The notes under the pieces: generated by a model | Seen by the model: the letters and a program-made list of their open reading frames with translations, nothing else | Told to the model about the DNA's origin: nothing | The model's database searches: none | Shown here: positions 9,171 through 19,385 of the stretch, piece after piece | Position numbering within the stretch: position 1 is the first letter of the stretch | Layout: each line of letters starts with the position of its first letter | Translations under genes and position numbers: made by a program | Origin: Alphaproteobacteria bacterium UBA3612 | Lineage (GTDB): Bacteria > Pseudomonadota > Alphaproteobacteria > Sphingomonadales > Sphingomonadaceae | Direction of reading: 5' to 3' | NCBI GenBank assembly: GCA_002375465.1 | Contig: DFLT01000016.1 | Location: 468-55,397, forward strand | Length of the DNA: 54,930 nt

Positions 9171-9226
9171 GAAAACGAAAAAGGCGCGCGGTGTCGGTCC
9201 CGAACGGACCGGCCACCGCGCGCCTT
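9171..9226 (-). terminator. Intrinsic terminator or attenuator between rplT and pheS
   Basis: A 13-bp GC-rich perfect stem (AAGGCGCGCGGTG with CACCGCGCGCCTT) encloses a second small stem (GGTCC/GGACC). On the minus strand it is followed by a T-rich tract (TTTCGTTTTC). It starts 23 nt after the rplT stop and ends about 14 nt before the pheS start, so it either ends the rpmI-rplT transcript or meters read-through into pheST. Confidence 0.7.
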
Positions 9227-9248
9227 CTAAAAGCTGCTGCCTGTAGGT

Positions 9249-9614
9249 CTAGGCGGCTTTATCGAGTGCGGCCTGGGCCTGCTTGACGATGACCTTGAAG
9301 CTGTCCGCCTCTTCCATCGCCAGACCCGCCAGCACCTTACGGTCCAGATCGATGCCGGCCAGCTTCAGGCCGTGCATGAACGTCGAATAGGTCAGGCCAT
9401 CTTCGCGGACCGACGCATTGATGCGCTGGATCCAGAGCGCACGGAAATTGCGCTTCCGCACCTTTCTGTCGCGATAGGCGTACTGCCCCGCTTTATCGAC
9501 GGCGGCGATCGCCGTGCGGATGGTGTTCTTGCGGCGACCGGAAAAGCCCTTCGCCTGCTTCAGGATTTTCTTGTGGCGGGCTTGCGTCGTAACGCCCCGT
9601 TTGATGCGTGCCAT
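9249..9614 (-). CDS. rplT: 50S ribosomal protein L20
   Basis: L20 binds 23S rRNA early in assembly of the large ribosomal subunit. The 121-residue, highly basic protein starts MARIKRGVTTQARHKKILK and has the typical GRRKNTIRTAI and RDRKVRKRNFRALWIQRINA motifs. The length is normal for the family. The ATG at 9614 has a GGAG-containing ribosome site. It follows rpmI by 45 nt, the usual bacterial order; infC, which often comes first, is absent here, since the next gene upstream is divergent. Confidence 0.97.
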   Translation of the reverse strand: MARIKRGVTTQARHKKILKQAKGFSGRRKNTIRTAIAAVDKAGQYAYRDRKVRKRNFRALWIQRINASVREDGLTYSTFMHGLKLAGIDLDRKVLAGLAMEEADSFKVIVKQAQAALDKAA

Positions 9615-9659
9615 ATATCTTACTCCGCTTCACTTCGTGGCGGCTGGGCCGCCCTTACA

Positions 9660-9860
9660 TCACAGGCCGTACGGCGCCCATTTCTTGATGGCCGGCGTAT
9701 CGCACTTGGCCAGCAGCTTGGTGCCGCGATTGGTGCGGATATATTTGGCATTATGGCTCGAAAGGCGGTGGCGCTTGCCGACCACGCCGTGCTTTACCTT
9801 GCCTGTGGCGGTGATTTTGAAGCGTTTCTTGACGCCGCTCTTGGTCTTTAGCTTGGGCAT
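9660..9860 (-). CDS. rpmI: 50S ribosomal protein L35
   Basis: L35 is a small basic protein of the large ribosomal subunit. The 66-residue protein beginning MPKLKTKSGVKKRFKITATG has the family signature and length. An in-frame start up to 9911 would add 17 residues of no family character, while the ATG at 9860 has a good AGGAGA site six nt upstream, so the short form is chosen. It heads the rpmI-rplT(-pheST) run and is divergent from the AsmA-like gene. Confidence 0.96.
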   Translation of the reverse strand: MPKLKTKSGVKKRFKITATGKVKHGVVGKRHRLSSHNAKYIRTNRGTKLLAKCDTPAIKKWAPYGL

Positions 9861-9886
9861 TTTCGTCTCCTGATGTGTAGAACGAT

Positions 9887-9918
9887 AAAAAACCGCCACG
9901 GCAGCCCACACTGGCCGG
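9887..9918 (-). terminator. Terminator-like structure in the rpmI leader
   Basis: On the minus strand upstream of rpmI, a short stem (CCGGCCA with TGGCGG, one bulge) is followed directly by six T. It sits about 27 nt before the rpmI start. A leader terminator controlling a ribosomal protein operon is possible (L20 represses its own operon in other bacteria), but the stem is short and the idea rests on this structure only. Confidence 0.35.
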
Positions 9919-9997
9919 ACGGTTCACGTCGAAGGCGACGCAATAGGAGAACAGCGATGAAAAAGCAACCGATTCCCCGGGGCGGCGTTGCGCTTTC

Positions 9998-11992
9998 ATG
10001 ACAAGCCGCGTGCGCCGCTCCTTCCATGCCCCCATTGGTTGGACGTTCGGCATAATAGGCAGTCTTTTCGGCATCATCGCTCTCCTCTGGCTGATCCTCT
10101 TCATCACCAAGGGTCGCTTTCTTCAGGAGCCGTTCGAGACATATGCTTCGGACCAGTTGGGCCGCCCCGTCGCGATCGCCGGCGATTTCCAGCTCTATTC
10201 CAATCCCCACATAAAGTTCGTTGCGGAGGGGCTGACCGCCGCCAATCCCGACTGGGCGCAGAACGAGAACCTGGCCGATGTAGAGCGCGTCGAACTGTCC
10301 ATAGACATACTGCGCGCGATCTTCGGCGATATGCTGTTCCGTTATGTCGACCTGAATCAGGCCCAGTTCGCGCTGGAATGGAACGAGGACGGCAGCGCGA
10401 ACAGCTGGACCTTTGGCGAGGAAGAGCCGGAGCCGTTCACGATGCCGGTGATCCGGCGTGCCGATGTACGCGGCACACGCCTGCGCTACCGCGACCCGGT
10501 CATGCGCCTGTTCACACAGATCGGTTTCCAGCCGATAGAGGCGAGCGAGAGCCGTGTCGGCAAGTCGATCGGCTTTTCCGGCGGCGGCATGTCACACGGC
10601 ACGGCCTTTCTCGTCTCCGGCAAACTGGACAGTCCGAACGCCACCATCGCCGGGGGCCGTAACGAGCTGACCGCCAATATCGAGGTTGGCGACAGCCGCA
10701 TCGACATCTCGGGAACCCTGCCGGGCGTGACGGAATTGGAGGGGAGCGACCTGTCGGTGCGCGCACGCGGATCGAATCTGATGGTGCCAATGCAGTTACT
10801 CGCCATCACCGTCCCCGAAACCCGTGCCTTCGATCTGAACGGCAAGGTCACGAAGGCGGGCGATGAGTGGCGCTTCACGAATATCAGCGGCACGTTTGGC
10901 GACAGCGACCTCGCCGGGCGCATGACCGTCCGAACCGGGGGCGAGCGGGTTTTCGTGAGCGCTGACCTCAGGTCGGACAGGCTCGATATCATCGATGCCG
11001 GCCCCTGGATCGGTTACGATCCGGCACGTTTAGCGGCAGAGGGCGCGGATGGAATCGTGACCAACGAAGGCGGACGCCCGCGCGTCTTTCCCGATGCGCC
11101 CCTGAATTCCGATGGTTTGTCACTGCTGGACGTGGATCTGGAATATGCGGCGGCCAATGTCGTGACCAGAACCATCCCGATTACCAATCTCAGCCTGAAT
11201 CTTGCGCTCGACAATCGCCTTCTGACGCTGAAACCAGTCAGCTTCGATCTTGCCGGCGGAACGCTGACCGCGAACATAGATCTCGACGCGCGCGAATCGC
11301 CGGTAAAGACCATCTACGACATCCGCCTCAGCCCGGTGCGCCTGTCGGATCTTTTGACCGGCTTCGATATTGAGGGAACGGGAACGACCGGCAACATGCG
11401 TGCGCGCATCGATCTGACCGGCTTTGGCGACAGCGTTCGTGAATCCCTCGGCAGTTCCTCCGGGCGCGCAGCCTTCGTGCTGCCGCGTGGCAGTCTGCGC
11501 ATAGGCAGGGGGGAACTCGTCGAGCTCGATATTGGCGACTTCCTGGAAGCCGCGATCAGCGATGATCTGAAGAAACCGGCAGAGATACGCTGCGGCCTCG
11601 TCGCCTTCACCTTCCGCCGCGGGGTCGGGACGACGGACCCGATCTTCATCGACACTGAAAAGGCGGTGATCCGCGGGGGCGGCAACCTGTCGTTGCGCGA
11701 CGAGAGCCTGAACCTGGCCATCGAAGCCGATTCGAAGAATTTCAGCATATTTTCCGGTCAGTCTCCCATCGGCATTGATGGATATATCGCTGAGCCGTCC
11801 GTGCATCCTGTATCGCGAAAACTGCTCGGTCGGGCGGCGGCGGGCATCGCGCTCGGGGTCGTGGCATCGCCAATCGCCGCCCTTGCCGCCTTCGTCGATC
11901 TGGGGGATGAGGAAGATACGGATTGCCGGCCTGTTCTTGCTGGCGCTTCCGGCACCGAGGTCAAGGCTGCGGACGACGCGGCTGAAGACTGA
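9998..11992 (+). CDS. AsmA family protein
   Basis: A 664-residue AsmA-like protein with one N-terminal membrane helix (about residues 15-37) and a long periplasmic part. The segment after the helix (SDQLGRPVAIAGDFQLYSNPHIKFVAEG) is the typical AsmA N-terminal repeat, and the C-terminal region (about 480-600, with IFIDTEKAVIRGGGNLSLRDE) fits the AsmA C-terminal domain. AsmA relatives belong to the group of bridge-like proteins proposed to move phospholipids to the outer membrane; the specific role here is inferred. It is followed 34 nt later by a peptidase gene and may share its transcript. Confidence 0.85.
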   Translation: MTSRVRRSFHAPIGWTFGIIGSLFGIIALLWLILFITKGRFLQEPFETYASDQLGRPVAIAGDFQLYSNPHIKFVAEGLTAANPDWAQNENLADVERVELSIDILRAIFGDMLFRYVDLNQAQFALEWNEDGSANSWTFGEEEPEPFTMPVIRRADVRGTRLRYRDPVMRLFTQIGFQPIEASESRVGKSIGFSGGGMSHGTAFLVSGKLDSPNATIAGGRNELTANIEVGDSRIDISGTLPGVTELEGSDLSVRARGSNLMVPMQLLAITVPETRAFDLNGKVTKAGDEWRFTNISGTFGDSDLAGRMTVRTGGERVFVSADLRSDRLDIIDAGPWIGYDPARLAAEGADGIVTNEGGRPRVFPDAPLNSDGLSLLDVDLEYAAANVVTRTIPITNLSLNLALDNRLLTLKPVSFDLAGGTLTANIDLDARESPVKTIYDIRLSPVRLSDLLTGFDIEGTGTTGNMRARIDLTGFGDSVRESLGSSSGRAAFVLPRGSLRIGRGELVELDIGDFLEAAISDDLKKPAEIRCGLVAFTFRRGVGTTDPIFIDTEKAVIRGGGNLSLRDESLNLAIEADSKNFSIFSGQSPIGIDGYIAEPSVHPVSRKLLGRAAAGIALGVVASPIAALAAFVDLGDEEDTDCRPVLAGASGTEVKAADDAAED

Positions 11993-12026
11993 GTTTCGAA
12001 TGGTCAAAGTCAGTTAAGGATTTCCC

Positions 12027-13916
12027 ATGCCCATCGTTCGTATCGTCCTTGCCGCGGCGGCGCTAACTGCCACGGCGAACGCAGGCGCTGCCGAGCGGCT
12101 GGACCCAGCGCCCGTCCTCACGACGAAGGAAGCACTCGATGTCTGGACGCATGCAAAACCTCAGGAAGCACGCGTCACGCACGTGGATCTCGATCTGGTC
12201 GCAGACTTCGAAGATCAGCGCATGTACGGTACGGCAACGCTCGACCTGGACGTGGCGCCAAACGCGAAAGAGGTACGTCTGGACGACGCCGGGCTGCTGA
12301 TCAGCGCAATTACGGGAGAGGACGGAAACGCTCTCGACTGGAAGGTGGGTTCCACGGACGCCGACATCGGTGCGCCGCTGTCCATCGCGCTGCAGGGAAA
12401 TGACAGGATCACGATTTCCTATGCCTCCGCTCCCGGTGCGGAGGCTTTGCAATGGCTACCGCCGGAGGCGACGGCCGGCGGTGAACAGCCCTTCCTGTTC
12501 AGTCAGGGCCAGCCCATCGCCAATCGCAGCTGGATCCCGACGCAGGACAGCCCCGGCATTCGTCAGACCTGGTCCGCCCGCATTACCGTACCGCAAGGGA
12601 TCGTTGCCGTGATGAGCGGCGACAAGCTGACCCCCGAGGGGGTTCCGCTGGGCGACGGGCGCGTCAGTTATCGGTTTGAAATGAACAATCCCGTGCCGCC
12701 CTACCTGATCGCGCTGGCGGCGGGCGACCTTGAATTCCGGTCCCTCGGCCCGCGTTCGGGTGTGTTCGCAGAGGCGGAATTCGTGGACGCGGCCGCAGAG
12801 GAATTTGCCGACGTCGAAAAAATGATCGACGCCGCCATCGATCTTTACGGTCCCTATCGCTGGGGCCGCTACGACATGCTCGTTCTTCCCGCCAGTTTTC
12901 CATATGGTGGCATGGAAAACCCAACGCTGACCTTTCTGACACCCACCATTATCACCGGCGACAAGTCGAACACCGATGTGGTGGCGCATGAACTGGCGCA
13001 CAGCTGGTCCGGCAATCTCGTTACCAACGCCACCTGGTCGGACAATTGGCTGAACGAGGGGTTCACGACCTATTTCGAGAATCGCATCATGGAGGCGCTG
13101 TACGGGAAAGAGCGGGCAGCGCTTTATGCCGACCTGGATTTCGCCGCCATGCAGGACCAGATCGAGGCTGCGGGCGGCGCGGACGCACCCGCAACGCGCC
13201 TGCACGGCGCCCCGGGAGAGACGGCGGGACAGCTGGACTATTTCAAGGGCGCCACCTTCCTGCGCACCATCGAACAGACGGTCGGGCGCGATCGCTGGGA
13301 CGCCTATTTGCGTTCCTATTTCGACCGTCACGCCTTCCAGCCCCAGACCACCGCTGGCTTTCTGGCCGATCTGCGCGCCAACCTGATCAAGGGCGACAAA
13401 TCGCTTGAAGGATCGCTGCAGCTTGATCGCTGGGCCTTCGCTCCCGGCCTGCCGGAAAACGCCGTCCACCCGACATCGGAAACTCTGGCGCAGGTCGACG
13501 CCACGCTGGCCAGGTTCAACGCTGGCGGCGCAGCGGAAGAGGTGGATACAGCGGGCTGGACCACGCAGCAGTGGATGCGGTTTCTGCGCGGCATTCCCCG
13601 CGAACAGACGCCCGCCCGCCTGAAAGAAATGGATCAGGCGCTGAATCTGTCGGCCTCCTCCAACCCCTATGTACGCTCCGCCTGGTACGAAATCGCGATT
13701 GCCAACCGCTACGATCCCGTCGTGCCGTCGCTGACCGCCTATCTGAACGAGGTCGGACGAATGCTGCTATTGCGCCCGCTATACGAGGGCCTTGCGGCAC
13801 AGGGCGAATGGGGCACGGCCATCGCGCGGGACGCCTTTGCTTCGGCCCGCAGCGGCTATCATCCCTTCACTGTGCAAATGGTGGAGGCCATACTCCAAGG
13901 CGAGGCTGGGCGCTAA
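12027..13916 (+). CDS. Secreted M1 family metallopeptidase (leukotriene A4 hydrolase-like aminopeptidase)
   Basis: A zinc aminopeptidase that removes N-terminal residues from peptides. The 629-residue protein has a signal peptide (residues 1-22, ending AGAA), an N-terminal beta domain, the exopeptidase motif GGMEN at 294-298, the zinc site HELAHSW at 321-327 with the third ligand E344 in NWLNEGFTTYF, and a C-terminal helical domain like that of LTA4 hydrolase. All catalytic residues are present. The ATG has an AGGA site. The signal peptide suggests a periplasmic nutrient peptidase. Confidence 0.92.
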   Translation: MPIVRIVLAAAALTATANAGAAERLDPAPVLTTKEALDVWTHAKPQEARVTHVDLDLVADFEDQRMYGTATLDLDVAPNAKEVRLDDAGLLISAITGEDGNALDWKVGSTDADIGAPLSIALQGNDRITISYASAPGAEALQWLPPEATAGGEQPFLFSQGQPIANRSWIPTQDSPGIRQTWSARITVPQGIVAVMSGDKLTPEGVPLGDGRVSYRFEMNNPVPPYLIALAAGDLEFRSLGPRSGVFAEAEFVDAAAEEFADVEKMIDAAIDLYGPYRWGRYDMLVLPASFPYGGMENPTLTFLTPTIITGDKSNTDVVAHELAHSWSGNLVTNATWSDNWLNEGFTTYFENRIMEALYGKERAALYADLDFAAMQDQIEAAGGADAPATRLHGAPGETAGQLDYFKGATFLRTIEQTVGRDRWDAYLRSYFDRHAFQPQTTAGFLADLRANLIKGDKSLEGSLQLDRWAFAPGLPENAVHPTSETLAQVDATLARFNAGGAAEEVDTAGWTTQQWMRFLRGIPREQTPARLKEMDQALNLSASSNPYVRSAWYEIAIANRYDPVVPSLTAYLNEVGRMLLLRPLYEGLAAQGEWGTAIARDAFASARSGYHPFTVQMVEAILQGEAGR

Positions 13917-14008
13917 GCCCCTATCCGCCTTAACTGCCCAGCATAATTCGTGCCAGATCACGCTATTCATCATTTGTCCTTAACGTCTGCATCGTTAATG
14001 ACCGGCCA

Positions 14009-14809
14009 ATGACCGATAGCGAAATGACCGATACCATAGGCGAAGCCCACCAGATTGCCCGCGAAGCCGAAGCGGCGCCCGAAGGCGTTGGCGGCCTGGC
14101 GGTCATTTCCATCGGCAAAAGCTATGACAAGCGCCTGGTCCTGCGCGACGTCTCCCTCGGCGTACGCCGGGGCGAAGTGGTCGGCCTGCTGGGCCCGAAC
14201 GGTGCCGGCAAGACCACCTGCTTCTATTCCGTCATGGGCCTCGTACAGCCCGACCATGGCCGCATCATGCTGGACGGCATCGACATTACGCAATTGCCCA
14301 TGTACCGGCGCGCCGCCCTTGGCCTTGGCTATTTGCCGCAGGAAACCTCGATCTTTCGGGGTTTGACTGTCGAACAGAACATTATGGCGGTTCTGGAAAT
14401 CGTCGAACCGAACAAGACCGCCCGCCAGGACCGGCTGGATCAGTTACTGGACGAATTTTCCATTACCCGTCTGCGCAAATCGCCCGCCATGGCGCTGTCC
14501 GGCGGCGAACGGCGACGCTGCGAGATCGCGCGTGCGCTTGCCGCCGATCCCTCGATCATGCTGCTGGACGAGCCCTTTGCGGGCATCGATCCGATTTCCA
14601 TCGGCGATATCCGCGAGCTGGTCCATCAGCTGAAGGATCGGGATATCGGCGTTCTGATTACCGACCATAATGTGCGCGAAACGCTCGACATCGTCGACCG
14701 CGCGTGCATCATCTTCGACGGCAGTGTGCTGTTTGAGGGGACGCCGGACGCACTGGTCGCGAACGAGGAGGTGCGCCGCGTTTATCTGGGCGAGGGCTTC
14801 TCCCGCTAA
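14009..14809 (+). CDS. lptB: LPS export ABC transporter ATP-binding protein
   Basis: LptB powers extraction of lipopolysaccharide from the inner membrane together with LptF, LptG and LptC. The 266-residue protein has Walker A GPNGAGKTT (62-70), the Q-loop region GYLPQETSIFRGLTVEQN characteristic of LptB, the signature LSGGERRR, Walker B IMLLDEPFAGIDP and the switch histidine in LITDHNVRETL. About 25 extra N-terminal residues precede the ABC domain; a second ATG at residue 6 is possible. Its stop overlaps the rpoN start (TAATG), the usual lptB-rpoN linkage in proteobacteria. Confidence 0.95.
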   Translation: MTDSEMTDTIGEAHQIAREAEAAPEGVGGLAVISIGKSYDKRLVLRDVSLGVRRGEVVGLLGPNGAGKTTCFYSVMGLVQPDHGRIMLDGIDITQLPMYRRAALGLGYLPQETSIFRGLTVEQNIMAVLEIVEPNKTARQDRLDQLLDEFSITRLRKSPAMALSGGERRRCEIARALAADPSIMLLDEPFAGIDPISIGDIRELVHQLKDRDIGVLITDHNVRETLDIVDRACIIFDGSVLFEGTPDALVANEEVRRVYLGEGFSR

Positions 14810-16335
14810 TGGCGCTTGGCCCCCGCCTGGACCTTCGTCAGACCCAGTCGCTGGTGATGACGCCGCAGCTGCAGCAGGCGATCAAGCTGCTGGCGCTCTC
14901 CAATATGGAACTGGAAACATTTCTTCAGGACGAGCTGGAGAAAAACCCCCTCCTGGAGATGCAGGAATCGGAAAGCGGCGAGACGAAGGGGGAAGCGCCC
15001 GCCGAAACCGCAGGCTCCGACGAACTGATGATGTCGGGCGGCGGTGATGGCGAAGACGCGCCGCTCGACATGGATGTGGCGGACACCTTTCACCATGACG
15101 GCCCCAGCGACATGCCGGAACAGCAGGTCGGCGCGCTCGATGGAGGGCTCAGCCTCAACGGTACCGCACCCGGCGCCGTCCCAGAGGATGCAATCGACAT
15201 CGGCGAGGCGCAGGCGGCCGGCAAGTCCCTGCACGAGGTCCTGATCGAGCAGACCAGCATTTTCGATCAGGTCGAGGCGATGGTAGCGCGGCACATCATC
15301 GACCTGATCGACGACAGCGGATATTTCACCGGTAGCTGCGAGGAGATCGGCTGGCGCCTCGACATGGGGGAGGCGGCGGTTGAAGCGGTCCTGCTGAAGA
15401 TCCAGACATTCGAGCCGACCGGCGTTGGCGCCCGCGATCTGGGCGAATGCCTGGCGCTGCAGGCGAAGGAGGCGGATCGCTATGACCCGTGCATGGCGGC
15501 GCTTCTGGAGCGGCTGGACCTGCTGGCCCGGGGAGAATTGGGCGCGCTGCGCCGATACTGCAAGGTAGATGCCGACGACCTTGCCGACATGATTCAGGAG
15601 ATTCGGCAATATAATCCGAAGCCGGGCCTGCTGTTTGGCGGCGGGGAGGCCATGCCGATCGTTCCCGACGTCTTCGTGGCCGCAAAGCCGCAGGGCGGCT
15701 GGAAAGTGGAAATCAATTCTGCGACGCTCCCGCGCCTGCTGGTCAATCGCGCCTATGCGGCAGAGCTCCATTCCGGTGGCAGCCGGTCAAAAGACACGAA
15801 CGCCTTTCTGTCGGAATGCCTGCAGTCCGCCAATTGGTTGATGAACGCGCTAGATCAACGACAGCGCACGATCATCCGGGTCGCATCCGAAATCGTGAAG
15901 CAGCAGGAAGCGTTTTTCCTGGAGGGCGTTTCCCGCCTGAAGCCGCTGACCCTGCGCGCCATCGCGGAAGAAATAGAGATGCACGAATCGACCGTCAGTC
16001 GTGTGACATCGAACAAATATCTGATGTGCTCCCGCGGGCTGTTCGAACTGAAATATTTCTTCACCAGCGCCATTCAGTCGACAACCGCCGATGGCGATGC
16101 CGTAAGCGCCGAGGCGGTCAAGAGCCGCATTGCCGCCCTGATCGGCAGCGAATCACCGAAAAAAGTGCTGTCCGACGATAAGCTGGTCACCCTCTTGAAC
16201 GAGGACGGGTTCGATATCGCCCGCCGCACGGTCGCCAAATACCGAGAGTCGCTGGGGCTTGGCAGCTCCGTGCAACGCCGCCGCAGCTATGCGCTTGAGG
16301 GTAATTCAGGCCGCAAACGGGCAGGCACGGGCTGA
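14809..16335 (+). CDS. rpoN: RNA polymerase sigma-54 factor
   Basis: Sigma-54 directs RNA polymerase to -24/-12 promoters and needs AAA+ activators. The 508-residue protein shows region I (QSLVMTPQLQQAIKLLALSN, ELEKNPLLE), an acidic linker at about 55-150, the core-binding domain, the DNA-binding helix-turn-helix (about 385-410, IAEEIEMHESTVSRVTSNKY) and the RpoN box ARRTVAKYRE at 471-480. It is translationally coupled to lptB. The hpf gene that often follows rpoN is missing; gmk lies downstream in the opposite direction. Confidence 0.97.
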   Translation: MALGPRLDLRQTQSLVMTPQLQQAIKLLALSNMELETFLQDELEKNPLLEMQESESGETKGEAPAETAGSDELMMSGGGDGEDAPLDMDVADTFHHDGPSDMPEQQVGALDGGLSLNGTAPGAVPEDAIDIGEAQAAGKSLHEVLIEQTSIFDQVEAMVARHIIDLIDDSGYFTGSCEEIGWRLDMGEAAVEAVLLKIQTFEPTGVGARDLGECLALQAKEADRYDPCMAALLERLDLLARGELGALRRYCKVDADDLADMIQEIRQYNPKPGLLFGGGEAMPIVPDVFVAAKPQGGWKVEINSATLPRLLVNRAYAAELHSGGSRSKDTNAFLSECLQSANWLMNALDQRQRTIIRVASEIVKQQEAFFLEGVSRLKPLTLRAIAEEIEMHESTVSRVTSNKYLMCSRGLFELKYFFTSAIQSTTADGDAVSAEAVKSRIAALIGSESPKKVLSDDKLVTLLNEDGFDIARRTVAKYRESLGLGSSVQRRRSYALEGNSGRKRAGTG

Positions 16336-16375
16336 CCACGCCACCTGCGATGCCTGGCTCGCCTCAGCCCGCTGG

Positions 16376-16990
16376 TCACATGGCGCGCACGAAATCCGTC
16401 AGCCATGCGCCCCGCCGCTCCCGGCGCAGCCGTTCGCCCGCCACGATCTTCCTGACATCGGCAAAGCAGGCCTGCAGTTCCTCATTGATCAGGACATAAT
16501 CATATTCCGCCCAATGGCTGATTTCAGCGCCAGCGCGGGCCATTCTGCCGGCGATGACCTCTTCCGAATCCGTACCCCGGCCGCGCAACCTGCGCTCAAG
16601 TTCCGCAAGGGATGGCGGCAGCAGAAATATGGAGACGATATCCTCCCGCATCTGCTGTTTCAGCTGCTGGGTTCCCTGCCAATCCACATCGAACAGCATG
16701 TCGTTCCCCGCGGCCAGCGCTGCCTCGACGGGCGCACGGGGCGTCCCGTACCGGTGATCGAACACGTTCGCCCACTCGATCAGGGCATCAGACGCGATCA
16801 GAGCGTCGAATTGCTCGTCGGTTTCGAAAAAATACTCGCGCCCATGTTCCTCGCCGGGGCGCGGGGGGCGCGTGGTGGCCGAAACCGAAACCCGCATTGC
16901 GGGTTCCGCCTCCAGCAACATGCGCGCCATCGTGCTCTTGCCCGCACCCGAAGGTGACGACAGCACGAACAGAATGCCCCGCCGGTTCAC
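16376..16990 (-). CDS. gmk: Guanylate kinase
   Basis: Guanylate kinase makes GDP from GMP and ATP. The 204-residue protein has Walker A SSPSGAGKST (11-20), the GMP-binding part (SVSATTRPPRPGEEHGREY) and the lid (RLRGRGTDSEEVIAGRM), with typical length. The start is a GTG at 16990, preceded by a strong GGGGGAGG ribosome site at a spacing of 6. It lies 27 nt after fumC on the same strand, so the two are probably co-transcribed, and it converges with rpoN. Confidence 0.96.
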   Translation of the reverse strand: MNRRGILFVLSSPSGAGKSTMARMLLEAEPAMRVSVSATTRPPRPGEEHGREYFFETDEQFDALIASDALIEWANVFDHRYGTPRAPVEAALAAGNDMLFDVDWQGTQQLKQQMREDIVSIFLLPPSLAELERRLRGRGTDSEEVIAGRMARAGAEISHWAEYDYVLINEELQACFADVRKIVAGERLRRERRGAWLTDFVRAM

Positions 16991-17017
16991 GCGCGCCTCC
17001 CCCTGCCGGGCAGGATG

Positions 17018-18406
<1,389 letters not shown>

Positions 18407-18538
18407 GCTGGCTCCATTAAAATCGTCATTCCGGCGCAGGCCCGGGCCACTCACGCGATGCCCGGATCCTGATTCGATGTCCGAAAGGCGGATCGCCGCC
18501 CCCGCGGGATGGTTAGAAAGAGAGGCTCTGCGCCTCAA

Positions 18539-19054
18539 TCATTTCTTGCGAAAATCGACCGAAACCACGTTCCCCTTTGACTCGCCGCCAGACGTTTTCG
18601 GCGGCTCACCCGCATCTCCACCGGCCTCAGCATCCCCGTCGGCGTCGTTCTTGACGGAGGAAAGCGATGAACGGGGGACGTGTGGCGGCGGGAACTGCAA
18701 GGCAAAATTCACCGAAGGGTCGACGAACCCGATGATCGCATCAAACGGAATAACCAGCTTCGCGGGAACCTGATTGAAGCTGAGGCCGATCTCGAACCCC
18801 TCCCGATCAACCTTCAGATCCCAATAGCGATGCTGGACGACGACGGTCATTTCGTCGGGGTAACGCTCCAGCAGGTGCGCCGGGATATCGACGCCCTTCG
18901 CGCGCGTCTTGAACGCGATGTAGAAATGGTGCCCGCCAGGCAGCGACCCCGCCGACGCGATGTTCGTCAGCGTCAGGTAAACGACGCCGCGAAGCGCCTC
19001 CTGAACATATTCGTCATAAGGGATCAGGCTATCGGGCGGGGTTTCTTCGGTCAT
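18539..19054 (-). CDS. sspB: SspB-family ClpXP adaptor
   Basis: SspB tethers ssrA-tagged polypeptides to ClpX and so speeds their destruction by ClpXP. The 171-residue protein matches the alphaproteobacterial SspB type: a globular part (about 1-120, with IPYDEYVQEALRGVV, HHFYIAFKT and MTVVVQHRYWDLKV), a poorly ordered acidic linker, and a short conserved C-terminal tail (VVSVDFRKK) that in this family is the ClpX-docking element. The tmRNA gene that makes the tag lies only 2.7 kb away on the same strand, with a Cdc48-like ATPase between them. Confidence 0.9.
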   Translation of the reverse strand: MTEETPPDSLIPYDEYVQEALRGVVYLTLTNIASAGSLPGGHHFYIAFKTRAKGVDIPAHLLERYPDEMTVVVQHRYWDLKVDREGFEIGLSFNQVPAKLVIPFDAIIGFVDPSVNFALQFPPPHVPRSSLSSVKNDADGDAEAGGDAGEPPKTSGGESKGNVVSVDFRKK

Positions 19055-19385
19055 CCGGTACAGGTGGGCCAGACGACGGAATTGGTCAAGTGACGGCGGA
19101 CGCTACAGCCGCTCAATTCCACCGGAAAAGAATGTAACCGCACCGGACCAAACTCGCCTATCGCGACTCCACACTCTGGCTGCAGAAACAGCCTATGGCA
19201 TCTGCGGAATTACCCTGTCTGACATGTGGATGCATCGACTGCGGTTGTCCGCCGCCGCCATCACGATTGATCGACGGACTTTCCCACATGGTGCAGGTCG
19301 TGGGACGGCGGCTGAGGCCGGATATGACATCGCGCCCCCGGCCTGACCCTATCCGTCGATTGCGGCGATGACGCCGGGCTAGCTT
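19055..19385. other. Intergenic region without a recognised gene
   Basis: These 331 nt separate sspB from the Cdc48-like gene. I see no convincing reading frame, tRNA or promoter. One weak hairpin (AGGCCGG with CCGGCCT, about 19313-19346) lies downstream of the ATPase gene and might help to end its transcript, but there is no T tract. Confidence 0.5.

Noticed and set aside
18420..18480. REP-like element (CGTCATTCCGGCGCAGGC) before fumC
   Set aside because: It resembles dispersed palindromes of sphingomonads, but no second good copy is visible in the window and the pairing is imperfect.
19055..19385. A tRNA gene in the gap between sspB and the AAA+ ATPase gene
   Set aside because: No T-arm (GGTTCGA-like) sequence or cloverleaf could be drawn. 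No tRNA was found elsewhere in the window either.
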